A DNA stretch of 64,000 bases from assembly GCF_900142985.1 (NCBI RefSeq), contig NZ_LT670849.1:2418001-2482000 (forward strand), written 5' to 3'. Below are positions 41,508 to 50,837 of the stretch, piece after piece (the first letter of the stretch is position 1; every line of letters starts with the position of its first letter). The notes beneath the pieces were generated by a model. It was not told the origin of the DNA, did not search any database, and was given only the letters and a program-made list of their open reading frames with translations. A program made the position numbers and the translations under genes. The DNA comes from Bradyrhizobium erythrophlei. GTDB taxonomy: Bacteria > Pseudomonadota > Alphaproteobacteria > Rhizobiales > Xanthobacteraceae.

Positions 41508-42314
41508 TCAGCTTCCGATAAATTTCGGCGGCCGCTTGGCGTTGAACGCCTCGACCCCCTCCTTGAAATCATCTGACTGGCGCAGGCGGCTGTAACAATG
41601 GCCTTCCAGTTCGATCGCAATCGACAGCGTCGAATCCTCGGTGTCGTTGAGGAGTTTTTTGGCCGTTCGCTGCGCCAGCGGCGAGAAGGTGCGGAGTTCG
41701 TCGACCAGTCTGTCGGTCGCTTTTTCAAGCTCGGCATCCGGAACGCATTCGGTAGCGATGCCCCAGTCAAAGGCCTGCTTCGCCGTGATGCGCTTCGATC
41801 GCATCACGATGTCCTTGGTGCGGGTAATTCCGACCATCTTCTGCAGCCGCGCCGAACCGCCGGAGCCCGGGATCTGCCCGAGCTTCTGCTCGGGCAAGGC
41901 GTAAAGCGTGGTCTCGGAAATGATGCGGAAATCGCAAGCCAGCGACAATTCGAAGCCGACACCGAAGCAGTAGCCGCGGTTGGCGACGATCACGGGCTTC
42001 GAACAACGGGCGGGCGAGGCGATGTTCCAGGCGAGCTGGGAAACCTTCTCCGGCGTCGCTTCCATGAAGCCGCCGATGTTGCCGCCTGAAGAGAAATGCT
42101 CGCCGACCGAGCGCACGACAATGACGCGCACGCGCGCATCCTCGTCCAGCGTCTCGAACACAAGGCGAAGCTGGTCGCGTTCCGGCATCGAGACGACGTT
42201 GAGCGGCGGCCGGTTGAGGATGATATCGGCGCGTTCACGTGCCTCATCGATCTCGACCTGGAAACCGTCGAGCTTGGCGAGCCTCGGGTCCGCGAAGGTG
42301 TAAGTGGAAGCCAT
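41508..42314 (-). CDS. hmfE: Enoyl-CoA hydratase/isomerase-family protein (HmfE-like, 2-oxoglutaroyl-CoA-forming step)
   Basis: A 268-residue crotonase-fold protein. Oxyanion-hole motifs are EHFSSGGNIGGF and RGYCFGVGFELSLACDFRI, with EQKLGQIPGSGGSARLQKMVG. In the furoate pathway a crotonase-family protein opens the lactone formed from hydroxyfuroyl-CoA and yields 2-oxoglutarate after CoA release. ATG 42314 is preceded by AAAGGA at six bases; the upstream open frame is rejected. It lies 20 bases after the CoA ligase in the same operon. Gene name by context. Confidence 0.75.
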   Translation of the reverse strand: MASTYTFADPRLAKLDGFQVEIDEARERADIILNRPPLNVVSMPERDQLRLVFETLDEDARVRVIVVRSVGEHFSSGGNIGGFMEATPEKVSQLAWNIASPARCSKPVIVANRGYCFGVGFELSLACDFRIISETTLYALPEQKLGQIPGSGGSARLQKMVGITRTKDIVMRSKRITAKQAFDWGIATECVPDAELEKATDRLVDELRTFSPLAQRTAKKLLNDTEDSTLSIAIELEGHCYSRLRQSDDFKEGVEAFNAKRPPKFIGS

Positions 42315-42334
42315 GGTGAATCCTTTCTTCTTGA

Positions 42335-43870
42335 TCAGGCCGGCGGCGCGTGTTCGGGTTGATAGTCGCCCGCCACCAGCAGGCGGCGGAGTAATTTTCC
42401 GACCGGGGATTTCGGCAAGGCATCGACAAAGACGAAACGCCTTGGGCGCTTGAAGTCGGCAAGCCCCGAGGTGCGGCAAAACTGATCGAGATCGGTTTCA
42501 CTGACTGGCGCCTTGCGCCTGACAAAGGCGGTCACGACCTTGCCCCATTTTTCGTCGGGAAGACCGACGACGGCGACCTCGAGCACGGTCGGATGCAGCG
42601 ACAGGCAGCTTTCGATTTCGACCGGCGAGACGTTCTCGCCGCCGGTGATGATCATGTCGTCGACGCGGCCGGTGACGAAGAGATCGCCGTCAGAATCGAC
42701 GAAGCCGGTATCGCCGGTGAAATACCAGCCGTCCCGCAACGATTTCGCGTCCGCATCCGGCCGCCGCCAGTAACCATCGAAGGACTCATCACCGGCGAGA
42801 CGCGCGATGATTTCGCCCTCCTCTTCCGGAGCTGCCAGGTCTGCCGCTGAAGTCGCATTCAGCTTCACAACCCTGACTTCCTGATTGATCCCGGCCTTGC
42901 CCGCCGAGCCCGGCTTGGCCGGTGCGCACTGGTCGATCGTGAAGGTGTAGATCTCGGAGCTGCCGTAGTGATTGACGAACAAGTCAGGGCGGAAGGCATC
43001 ATTGAGCTTCTTCAACAAGCCATCGGTCATCGATGCGCCGGCGAAGCCGAGCTTTCGCACGCTCGAAACGTCGGCCGAGGCAAATTCGCGGGCATGAACG
43101 AGATCGTGGTACAGCGTCGGCACCAGATAGAGATTGGTGACTTTTTCCGCTTCGATCAGCGCCAGCGCCTTTTTCGTATCGTAACGGGGCAGACATACGA
43201 AAGTGCCGCCGATCACCGACATTGCGATCAACGAGCGAACCCCCATGGTGTGATAGAGCGGCATGACGCCCAGCGTGCGTTCGCCGCGCCGGTAAAGATT
43301 TTGCGCAACATGCGCGACGCCGGCGGCACGCTCGGCGCGGTGCCGACGCGGCACCCCTTTCGGTCGCGACGTCGTGCCCGACGTATACAGCATGATCGAC
43401 CAGTCTTCCGCGGTTACGCGCGGCGTCGCGTCTACGGCTGCCTCGGCAACAATTCCGGCAAAGGCGATGGCGCCGGCGTCATCACACCCGACGGCGATAC
43501 GTGGCAGGTTTTGCGCGTGTTTCGATTTGGCGACGGCTTGCGCGGAAACGTCCTGATAGACGACAGCGCGCGCTTCGGAATTCTCGATGCAGAAATCGAG
43601 CTCGTCGTCCTTGGCACGCCAGTTGATCGGCGTGATCACGACGCCCGCGATCTGACAGGCCCAATGCAGGGTCGCGGCCGCCTCGCAATTCTGCAGCACC
43701 GTGACGATATGATCGCCGGCCTTCAGCCCGATGCGGTCGAACGATGCGACCACCGACGAAATGCGGCGATACCATTCGGCGTAAGTCAGCCGAATACCAT
43801 CATCGACGACGGCCAGCGCGTGCGGATCGCGCGCGACGCTGCCGACAAAGCTCGTTCCCAGATCAAGCAT
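42335..43870 (-). CDS. hmfD: Acyl-CoA synthetase, probable 2-furoyl-CoA synthetase
   Basis: A 511-residue ANL-superfamily ligase. Signatures are the P-loop SIMLYTSGTTSRPKGVPRRH, YGSSEIYTF, GDTGFVDSDGDLFVTGRVDD, MIITGGENVSPVEIE and C-terminal catalytic Lys in KSPVGKLLRRLL. The shortened PRRH after the P-loop departs from the usual SH. It overlaps the Fe-S subunit gene by 8 bases. With the Mo hydroxylase and hydratase it gives furoate to furoyl-CoA; benzoate- or other aromatic-acid ligase remains the alternative. Confidence 0.8.
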   Translation of the reverse strand: MLDLGTSFVGSVARDPHALAVVDDGIRLTYAEWYRRISSVVASFDRIGLKAGDHIVTVLQNCEAAATLHWACQIAGVVITPINWRAKDDELDFCIENSEARAVVYQDVSAQAVAKSKHAQNLPRIAVGCDDAGAIAFAGIVAEAAVDATPRVTAEDWSIMLYTSGTTSRPKGVPRRHRAERAAGVAHVAQNLYRRGERTLGVMPLYHTMGVRSLIAMSVIGGTFVCLPRYDTKKALALIEAEKVTNLYLVPTLYHDLVHAREFASADVSSVRKLGFAGASMTDGLLKKLNDAFRPDLFVNHYGSSEIYTFTIDQCAPAKPGSAGKAGINQEVRVVKLNATSAADLAAPEEEGEIIARLAGDESFDGYWRRPDADAKSLRDGWYFTGDTGFVDSDGDLFVTGRVDDMIITGGENVSPVEIESCLSLHPTVLEVAVVGLPDEKWGKVVTAFVRRKAPVSETDLDQFCRTSGLADFKRPRRFVFVDALPKSPVGKLLRRLLVAGDYQPEHAPPA

Positions 43871-44384
43871 CGGAGTTCTCTCTATTCACCTCGCCTGCCA
43901 TCTCCGCCGCAGCCTCCATAGCCGCACGCACGATCGGAGTGTAGCCGGTACAGCGGCACAGATGACCGGTCAGAAGGTCGCGGACCGCCTCCTCGCTCGG
44001 TGCCGGGTTTTCACGGAGGAAATGGTCGAGCGACATCAAAATGCCCGCGGTACAAAATCCGCATTGCAACGCGTGATTGCGCTTGAACGCCGCCTGCAAA
44101 ATGCCAAGACGGCCCGGCGCGGGTGCAAGCCCTTCAACAGTCCGTACCGCGCAGCCGTCGGTTTGAACGGCCAGCGCGAGGCAGGCGCGGGCCAATTTCC
44201 CGTCGATTTCGACGGTGCACGCGCCGCAAACGCCATGTTCACAGCCGACATGGGTTCCGGTGGCGCCGACCTGGTGACGCAGAAAGTCCGTGAGAAGCAT
44301 CCGAGGCTCGGCCTCGCCGCTACAGGGCTTGCCGTTGAGCGTGAACTGGACGGCGTGACGGCGGCTGGCGGGCAAGCGGCTCAT
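43863..44384 (-). CDS. hmfC: (2Fe-2S) subunit of acyl-CoA molybdenum hydroxylase (furoyl-CoA dehydrogenase small subunit)
   Basis: A 173-residue CoxS-type protein with two 2Fe-2S sites: GCEHGVCGACTV plus RAC in the ferredoxin-like half; QCGFCTAGI plus HLCRCTGYT in the helical half. It overlaps hmfB by 4 bases (ATGA) and the ligase by 8. Electron transfer from the Mo site to the FAD subunit. Confidence 0.85.
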   Translation of the reverse strand: MSRLPASRRHAVQFTLNGKPCSGEAEPRMLLTDFLRHQVGATGTHVGCEHGVCGACTVEIDGKLARACLALAVQTDGCAVRTVEGLAPAPGRLGILQAAFKRNHALQCGFCTAGILMSLDHFLRENPAPSEEAVRDLLTGHLCRCTGYTPIVRAAMEAAAEMAGEVNRENSDA

Positions 44385-45193
44385 CGCGAGACCTCCCGGA
44401 TCAGCTCTTTGCCGATCATGCGAACCAGATCGCGCCGATAGCGCGCTGTGGCGTGAACGTCGTCGCGGGCATCGAGCTCATAGGCAAAGGCGTTGAGGGC
44501 ATCGTCGAGCCCGCCGGCTTCGAGCCGGGGAAACTCGCGCGTCGCCGGCATATCGGCGACGCCGCCGACCGCGAGCCGTACGCCCTTGTCTGTTGCAACC
44601 GCCGCGCAGGCAACAATGGCAAAGTCGCCATGGCGGCGCGCCACCTCGCGAAACGCGGAACGGGTTTGACCGGCCGGGAACGAAACGGCCTCGATCAGCT
44701 CATCGTCCTCCCGGGTGGTCGCCATCATGCCGGCAAAGAAATCCCTGGCCGGAATGTGGCGACGCCGCTTGGCACTACGCAGATGCACAGCGCCGCCAAG
44801 CGCGCACAGCACCAGCGGCAATTCGGCGCTCGGGTCCGCATGCGCAATCGATCCGCACACGGTGCCGCGGCTTCGGGTCTGCACGTGACCGGTCCACGGC
44901 AACGCCTGCGCGACGAGATGCAAGGCTTTGCCGAGTTCGGGCCACGCCAGCAGCGCGGCCTGGCGAACGCCGGCTCCGACGGTGACGGCGCCGCCTTTGT
45001 GTTCGATGCGCGCCAGCTCCGGGAGACGCATGATATCGATCAGCGTCTTCGGCCTGGCCAGGCGCATGTTGAGCATCGGCATCAGCGACTGCCCGCCGGC
45101 GATGATGCGCGCATCGCCGCCTTCGCGGCGGAGCCCGTCGAGGACCTCGTCAAGATGTTCGGCACGGACATAGTCGAACGCGGCGGGCTTCAT
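44381..45193 (-). CDS. hmfB: FAD subunit of molybdenum hydroxylase (furoyl-CoA dehydrogenase medium subunit)
   Basis: A 270-residue CoxM-type flavoprotein. FAD motifs IIAGGQSLMPMLNMRLARP and RGTVCGSIAHADPSAELPLVL match the CO-dehydrogenase-flavoprotein family. ATG at 45193 gives MKPAAFDYVRAEHLDE at the domain start and a 4-base overlap with the large subunit gene; a much longer open frame upstream is an artefact of overlap. Confidence 0.88.
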   Translation of the reverse strand: MKPAAFDYVRAEHLDEVLDGLRREGGDARIIAGGQSLMPMLNMRLARPKTLIDIMRLPELARIEHKGGAVTVGAGVRQAALLAWPELGKALHLVAQALPWTGHVQTRSRGTVCGSIAHADPSAELPLVLCALGGAVHLRSAKRRRHIPARDFFAGMMATTREDDELIEAVSFPAGQTRSAFREVARRHGDFAIVACAAVATDKGVRLAVGGVADMPATREFPRLEAGGLDDALNAFAYELDARDDVHATARYRRDLVRMIGKELIREVSR

Positions 45194-48189
45194 CGTGGCC
45201 CTCCGATCCATTGCCGCAGCCGCGCAAACAAGGAGCCCCGCTCGGGCGCGGAAGAACCGCCGCCGGCCTTGCGCGCCAACGCCGCGAAGAATTGCCCGAT
45301 GATGACTTTGGCGGCGCCATCCAGGAGCCGGCCACCGATGCTTGCGACCTTGCCACCGATGCCGGCTTCGTAAACGTAATGGATCACGGTGCCGCCATCC
45401 GGCGCGGGGCGAAGCGTGATGCGGCCTTCGCCATTGCCGAAGCCGAGTCCGCCTTCCGCGTGGCCGGCGAGCGTCACGGCCTTTGGCGGATCGAGGTCGG
45501 ATAGCTTTACTTCGGCCCGATAGCGTCCCTTCACCGGACCGATGCCGAGCGTCACATCGGCGCGGAAATGCGTGTCGTAAATTTTCTCGACGCCATGACA
45601 GCCCGGAATCACGGCAGCCAGCGTGTTGGGATCGAGCAGCATGTCCCAGACTTGCTGCGGGATGGCTTTGACGACAACCTCGCCTTCGCCGCGCAACTTG
45701 CGATCGCCACTGTGTTTTTCTTCCACCTGCGAAGCGGGCCGTGCCGGCGCTGCGGGTTCGGCGCCGCGAACGAATTCGGCAAGCTTGGCAGGCACCAGCG
45801 GCAGAACCAGGTCTTTGGCCCCGATCGCGTCCGTCACCGCATTGGCGATGCAGACCGGCGTCGACATGCAATTGCCTTCGCCGACGCCCTTCGACCCCAG
45901 CGGCGTGAACGGCGAGGGCGTTTCCATATGAAGGATGACCGGGGTCGGAACTTCGGCCGCGGTCGGCAACAGATAGTCGGCGAGCGTTCCGGTCAAAAAG
46001 CTGCCGTCCTCGGCGTAAGCATACTCTTCGTAGAGCGCGGCGCCGACGGCCTGGGCGAAACCGCCACGCACCTGCCCGTCGACCATGGCGGGATGCAGAA
46101 TCGTCCCGCAGTCGTGCATGGTGACGTAGCGATCGATCCGCGTTTCCAGTGTGGTGCGATCGACCTCGACGCCGCAGAAGTCGAAGATAAAGCCATGGCA
46201 CAGCGAGGAATTGATGTGGTCATCCTCGTCGGGCGCGGTGAGTTCCGGCGGCGTCCAGAACACCGTCTCGCGGATGGTCTGCCCGACACCGTCAGGCAAC
46301 GCGCCCGGCGACCAGTGACTGAGCGCCGCAACGCGCGAGAACGAAATCTTGTTGTCCGGATTACGCTTCGATCCGACATTGCCTCCCACGAAGGCGATAT
46401 CATCGGCCTCCGTGTTCAACTGGCTCGCCGCGATGCGCTGCATCCGTCCCGCGATGCGCTCTGCGGCAAGCTTGGCAGTGCCAGCGACCGCCGGCGCGAA
46501 GCGGCTGGCGTAATTGCCGGACGCGATCGACCAGGCATCCTTCGCCGTATCGATCTCGGTGTTGACGCGGATATCGGACGGCTTCAAGCCGAACACGTCG
46601 GCGACGACCTGCGACAGGACGGTACGATGACCCTGCCCTTGCGGTACCGACGCCACGTGGACCGTCACGCTGCCGACCGGATCGATTGCGACGGTTGCGG
46701 TGGCCTGCGCGCCGTTCTTCGGACCTGCCTTGCGCCGTTCGGCCGGCGTGAGCACCGTCGTGATGTAGCCCATATTCGATACGCTCGGCTCGACCACGGC
46801 CGTATAGCCAATGCCGTAGAAACGCCCTTCCGCCCGCGCGGCGTCGCGACGGGCCTTCAGCTCGGCAAGCGTGCCTTCCTGCACGGCCCGGCGCACCGCT
46901 TCCTGATAGTTGCCGGAATCGAGCAGAGCGCCGCTCGCGGTCCGGTAGGGAAACGCGTCGGCGGGAACGAGATTGCGCGTGATGACGTCGAGCGGATCGA
47001 GCTTGAGTTCAAGCGCGATGCGCTGAACCAAACGCTCCAGCGCGAAATAGACCTGCGGGCCGCCGAAGCCGCGATTTAATCCGGTCGGCGTCTTGTTGGT
47101 GACGACGACGCGATTGCGCACGTTCATGTGGCGGATGTCATATGCGCCAGTGAGGTTGCCATGCATGCGATAGAGCGTGGCGGGTTCCGGCGCCCGCAGA
47201 TGCGCGCCGCAATCTTCAACCTGATCCCAGTCGAGCGCGAGGATGCGGCCCTCCTGCGTGACCGCGGCGGAGAGCGAAATCGCGCGATTGGTTGCGGAAA
47301 CTGACGCCGTGAGATGTTCGAGACGGTCCTCGATCCATTTCACCGGCCGGCCCGCAGCGCGTGCGGCGGCGGCGATCAGAACGATGTAGGGAAAGACGCC
47401 TTGTTTGACGCCAAAACTACCGCCGGAATCCGGCGGCGTGCGCAAACGCAATCGATTGCCCGGAACTTTCAAGGCGCGCGATAGCACCGCGTGGATACTG
47501 AAAGGACCCTGGAAATTGGCGAGAACATCATAGGCGTCTTCGCTCGCATCGTAGTCGGCGACCACGCCATAGGTTTCGATCGGCGTGCAGGAATTGCGCG
47601 GATAAGAGACGTCGATGCTGATTCGATGCGGCGCGGATGCGAACGCGCTTTCGGGATCGCCGTAGCGGAACGAGCGGTCGCTCGCAATATTGCCGCCAAA
47701 GCCATCATGAAGAACCGGCGCATCCGGCTTCAGCGCCGCACGCGGATCGACGACGGCAGGCCGCACTTCGTAACGCGCATCGATGAGATCGACCGCGTCT
47801 TCGGCACAATAACGGTCGGCCGCTACGACGATCGCCACGGGCTCGCCGACATAGCGCACACGGCCAACCGCCATCGGCCAGCATTCGACCGGCGCCTTGA
47901 CGCCCACCACAAGGCTCGAGGTCAGCGCCTTGATGTCCTCGCCATGAAGCACGGCCACGACCCCGCGCGCTGCCAAGGCTTGCGACACATCAATTGAGAG
48001 AATGTCAGCATACGCGTGCGGGGAACGCAGGAACGCCGCATGCATCGTTCCTGGATGGACGCCGATATCGTCCATGAAGCGGCCACGGCCGGTCAGCAGC
48101 GAGGAATCCTCGACGCGCGCAATCGACTGGCCGACCCAAGGCGGGCCGGACCCCGGACGGGCTTTCGTTGAGCTGGTGGCTTCCGCCAT
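45190..48189 (-). CDS. hmfA: Large subunit of molybdenum hydroxylase fused to a CoxG/SRPBCC domain (furoyl-CoA dehydrogenase large subunit)
   Basis: A 999-residue protein. Residues about 20-790 are a xanthine-oxidase-family molybdopterin subunit (VGQSIARVEDSSLLTGRGRFMDDI; PPDSGGSFGVKQGVFPYIVL; VPQGQGHRTVLSQVVADVFG; PLGSKGVGEGNCM with catalytic Glu). Residues about 815-970 are a CoxG-like SRPBCC domain (LRGEGEVVVKAIPQQVWDMLLD ... VEKIYDTHFRADVTLGIGPVKG), separately encoded in CO-dehydrogenase clusters. The CO-dehydrogenase loop CSFR is absent (LNRGFGGPQ instead), so it does not oxidise CO. Head of the operon running down to the MFS gene. Substrate assigned from context as furoyl-CoA. Confidence 0.82.
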   Translation of the reverse strand: MAEATSSTKARPGSGPPWVGQSIARVEDSSLLTGRGRFMDDIGVHPGTMHAAFLRSPHAYADILSIDVSQALAARGVVAVLHGEDIKALTSSLVVGVKAPVECWPMAVGRVRYVGEPVAIVVAADRYCAEDAVDLIDARYEVRPAVVDPRAALKPDAPVLHDGFGGNIASDRSFRYGDPESAFASAPHRISIDVSYPRNSCTPIETYGVVADYDASEDAYDVLANFQGPFSIHAVLSRALKVPGNRLRLRTPPDSGGSFGVKQGVFPYIVLIAAAARAAGRPVKWIEDRLEHLTASVSATNRAISLSAAVTQEGRILALDWDQVEDCGAHLRAPEPATLYRMHGNLTGAYDIRHMNVRNRVVVTNKTPTGLNRGFGGPQVYFALERLVQRIALELKLDPLDVITRNLVPADAFPYRTASGALLDSGNYQEAVRRAVQEGTLAELKARRDAARAEGRFYGIGYTAVVEPSVSNMGYITTVLTPAERRKAGPKNGAQATATVAIDPVGSVTVHVASVPQGQGHRTVLSQVVADVFGLKPSDIRVNTEIDTAKDAWSIASGNYASRFAPAVAGTAKLAAERIAGRMQRIAASQLNTEADDIAFVGGNVGSKRNPDNKISFSRVAALSHWSPGALPDGVGQTIRETVFWTPPELTAPDEDDHINSSLCHGFIFDFCGVEVDRTTLETRIDRYVTMHDCGTILHPAMVDGQVRGGFAQAVGAALYEEYAYAEDGSFLTGTLADYLLPTAAEVPTPVILHMETPSPFTPLGSKGVGEGNCMSTPVCIANAVTDAIGAKDLVLPLVPAKLAEFVRGAEPAAPARPASQVEEKHSGDRKLRGEGEVVVKAIPQQVWDMLLDPNTLAAVIPGCHGVEKIYDTHFRADVTLGIGPVKGRYRAEVKLSDLDPPKAVTLAGHAEGGLGFGNGEGRITLRPAPDGGTVIHYVYEAGIGGKVASIGGRLLDGAAKVIIGQFFAALARKAGGGSSAPERGSLFARLRQWIGGPR

Positions 48190-48319
48190 CCGAAAAGCGT
48201 TTCTCCCGCGCAGAAAAGTGCGTCAGGAAAAGCTATTCAGCGGTATTCGTTACCCGCAATATCCAGAGGTCCCGAAACTTACCATTCCGTCTCATTTCGC
48301 AAGAGTGTGCGACGCAATA

Positions 48320-49162
48320 TCAACTAGCGAGACGTGAAACGCTCCGGAACTCGCGCGGTGAGACGCCGCTGTGGTTGCGGAAAAAGCGGGTGAAATGCGC
48401 AGGCTCGGCAAAGCCGAGTTGATGGCTGATGTCGGAGACGCTTGCCGACTGATTGAGCACCGCGTCGACCGCCTTCTCCATCCGCACGACGTTGAGATAG
48501 ACCTTGGGCGGCACGCCGACGGACGCTTCGAACAGGCGGAAGAAGTGGGCGCGCGAAAGCCCTGCCTCGCGGGCAAAGGACTCGAGCGCGGTGCCGCGTC
48601 CGGTTTCCGACCGCATCGAGGCGGTAGCCTTGCGGATCCGCCAGTCGCCGGCGCGGGCGCTCATTTCCCGGATCGAGGCCGGAAAGCTGCGCCATGGCGT
48701 GAAGCGCTCGATCACCGCGATCATCAGGTCCGACAGCAGCGCCTCGTGTTCGGCTTTTGCCTCCGGATGGGCCATCATGTCGGCCGACAGGTTCATGGCG
48801 AGGTCGCGGATATGCGGCGATACCTCGCCGGACGGCTGGCTGAAAAAGCCCGGTGCGCCGCTGGCGGCCCAACCCGGCCGGAAGGCCATCAGCCATTTCG
48901 GCTCGATATAAAGCGCGAGAATGACGGTGCGCGGCCGCTCGGGGTTATGAACATAAGAGTGTGGCTGCCAACCGTTCACCAGCACCGCGGTATTGTCGGT
49001 CAGCGGCGCGATCCTGTCGCCGACGACGAACTGGGTATCAGCGCCTTCGACCTTCAGCAGCACATGGCAATGCGGATGGGCATGCCGGACCAGCGACCAG
49101 TCCATATCGAGCAATGCTACCCGACCGAAAATTCCATGCGCAATCCGCAGCGCCGTCGACAT
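48320..49162 (-). CDS. AraC-family regulator of the furan operon, paralogue 1
   Basis: A 280-residue regulator: N-terminal cupin sensor (GRVALLDMDWSLVRHAHPHCHVLLK; LNGWQPHSYVH-like) and C-terminal AraC double HTH (LESFAREAGLSRAHFFRLFEASVG ... SVSDISHQLGFAEPAHFTRFFRNHSG). It lies 130 bases upstream of the hmfA-like gene on the same strand. The ATG at 49162 is used; the frame also offers a TTG one codon earlier. It is strongly similar to the regulator at 50838, so the two probably respond to related ligands. Confidence 0.9.
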   Translation of the reverse strand: MSTALRIAHGIFGRVALLDMDWSLVRHAHPHCHVLLKVEGADTQFVVGDRIAPLTDNTAVLVNGWQPHSYVHNPERPRTVILALYIEPKWLMAFRPGWAASGAPGFFSQPSGEVSPHIRDLAMNLSADMMAHPEAKAEHEALLSDLMIAVIERFTPWRSFPASIREMSARAGDWRIRKATASMRSETGRGTALESFAREAGLSRAHFFRLFEASVGVPPKVYLNVVRMEKAVDAVLNQSASVSDISHQLGFAEPAHFTRFFRNHSGVSPREFRSVSRLAS

Positions 49163-49234
49163 CAAATCAGTTCCTGAAAACGCGTCCCACGCGCCGTTAC
49201 GTCTGCATTATATGATGACTGTCGGCCCTTGCCG

Positions 49235-50653
49235 TCAACCTGCGACAATCCGCGCAAAAGCTGCTTTTGGGTCGGCCTGTAGCGCCTTGCCGAGGTCGAC
49301 ATTCTCGACGCCCTTGACGTGGATGCGCTTGAATTCCATCGCATCGGTCGAGAGCGGCTTGGTCGCATCAAGCCCCATCTTGGCGCTGATGCCGTCGTCC
49401 GACGACGGATCGAGCTTCGAGCCTTGCGCGCCTGCGACAACGACGAGGTCGCGATCGGCCTGGAAACGCGTCGCAACCGCCCATTCGATCTCGGTTTCGT
49501 CGTCGATATTGACGTCCATATCGACCACGACGACCTGCTTGATGTCGTAGTGGCCGCCAAATGCACCCATGATGATGTTCTTCGGTTCGCCCTGACTTCT
49601 CTTGTCGACCTTGACGGCGAGGTGATAGCGGCAGGTGCCCCCACGGGTGAGACGGACATCGCGCACCGACGGGAAACTCCGTTGCAAGTGCTCGAGCAGC
49701 GTCGCCTCCCGTGGAATCGCGCCCAGCAGCAAATGCTCGACACCTCCGCCGACGATGGTGTGAAAAATCGCGCCCTTGCGATGGGTGATCGCATCGACCT
49801 TGATCACCTCGCGGTCGGCACGCGTGCCGTAATATTGCGGGAACTCGCCGAACGGCCCTTCGGGCTCGCGAACCCTGGGCAAGATGCGGCCTTCGATCAC
49901 GATCTCCGCATGCGCCGGCACCCGCACGCGGTTGGTGCGGCATTTGACCATTTCGATCGGGCGATTGAGCAGGGAGCCTGCGATTTCCATTTCGTCACTG
50001 TCGAGCGCCGCGATCGCCTGTGAAGCCAGAATGCAGGCCGGATGCACCCCGATCACCAGCGCGATCTCCAGCCCCTCGCCCGCCTCCTCGGCCATCCGGA
50101 AATAATGCAGGGTGTGACGCGGCAGCAGCAAGACGCCGATACGATCGGGCCCGCTGACCTGGCAGCGGTGAATCGAAACGTTCTGGATTCCGGTCTTTGG
50201 ATTGCGCGCGATCAGCAGAGCCGCCGTGATGTAGGGCCCGCTGTCGAGTTCGTTGTGCTTCGGGATCGGCAGCTGTTTGAGGAGATCGACCTTCTCATGC
50301 ACGACCTCCTGCGCCGGCGCGGTTTTAACCTCTACCCACGGCAGCGGGTGACGCGCGGCGTTCTGGAAGGCCGGTAGCAGCCGGTCGACCGGAACACCGA
50401 CCGAGTCCGCGATCCAGCTACGATCGGCGAACAGATTGGCGACGACCGGGATGGCGTGCCCGCCCGGCTCCGGGAACAGCACGGCGCGGTCATTTTCGAG
50501 TGTTTTGGCGACCGCGGCGAGCTCATCGATCAGCGAGATGCCCTTCTTGGCCACCGCAAGACGGTCGGCGACGGCAAGCCGTTGCAGCCAGTCGCGCAGA
50601 TCGGGATGCGCGACCTGGTCCACTGCATCCGTGTTGCTACGCTTGGCTTCCAT
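49235..50653 (-). CDS. hmfF: UbiD-family prFMN decarboxylase, probable 2,5-furandicarboxylate decarboxylase
   Basis: A 472-residue UbiD protein using prenylated FMN to remove a carboxylate from furandicarboxylate, giving 2-furoate. UbiD triad by motif: Arg163 (VSIHRCQV), Glu265 and Glu270 (EPEGPFGEF). His307 (GGGVEHLLLG), Arg315 (IPRE) and Arg342 (GTCR) occur with the same relative spacing as the substrate-contact residues I recall for the structurally characterised HmfF (His296, Arg304, Arg331). ATG 50653 is preferred; the open frame to 50695 lies in a repeat. The ribosome site GGAG is supplied by the end of that repeat. It is flanked by both AraC paralogues. Confidence 0.82.
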   Translation of the reverse strand: MEAKRSNTDAVDQVAHPDLRDWLQRLAVADRLAVAKKGISLIDELAAVAKTLENDRAVLFPEPGGHAIPVVANLFADRSWIADSVGVPVDRLLPAFQNAARHPLPWVEVKTAPAQEVVHEKVDLLKQLPIPKHNELDSGPYITAALLIARNPKTGIQNVSIHRCQVSGPDRIGVLLLPRHTLHYFRMAEEAGEGLEIALVIGVHPACILASQAIAALDSDEMEIAGSLLNRPIEMVKCRTNRVRVPAHAEIVIEGRILPRVREPEGPFGEFPQYYGTRADREVIKVDAITHRKGAIFHTIVGGGVEHLLLGAIPREATLLEHLQRSFPSVRDVRLTRGGTCRYHLAVKVDKRSQGEPKNIIMGAFGGHYDIKQVVVVDMDVNIDDETEIEWAVATRFQADRDLVVVAGAQGSKLDPSSDDGISAKMGLDATKPLSTDAMEFKRIHVKGVENVDLGKALQADPKAAFARIVAG

Positions 50654-50655
50654 CA

Positions 50656-50823
50656 CTAGAGCTCCGATTCCGAAGTTCGCATGATGTCGCGGCAACCTCT
50701 GATGCGAACTTCGGAATCAAAGGAGCTCTAGCAATTTATATGTTTCTAGTACGGCTTTGAATTTGAAGTTCCTATGAAGAACTTGCCTCAACACTGATAG
50801 GAACTTCAAATTCGCCGCACTAG
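50656..50823. repeat. Double-hairpin repeat element, copy 2
   Basis: Same two-hairpin unit as at 6133-6298. Hairpin 1 (50656-50731) has arms CTAGAGCTCCGATTCCGAAG and CTTCGGAATCAAAGGAGCTC; hairpin 2 (50746-50823) has AATTTGAAGTTCCTA and TAGGAACTTCAAATTCG, ending GCACTAG. It fills almost the whole gap between the UbiD gene and the second AraC gene, and its GGAGCTCTAG end lies directly before the UbiD ATG. Confidence 0.8.
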
Positions 50824-50837
50824 CTCCGTCGCACCGG

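Noticed and set aside
45190..48189. Form I carbon monoxide dehydrogenase (CoxL)
   Set aside because: Order and domains resemble coxSML, but the diagnostic active-site loop containing CSFR is missing and the neighbours are CoA-ester catabolism genes.
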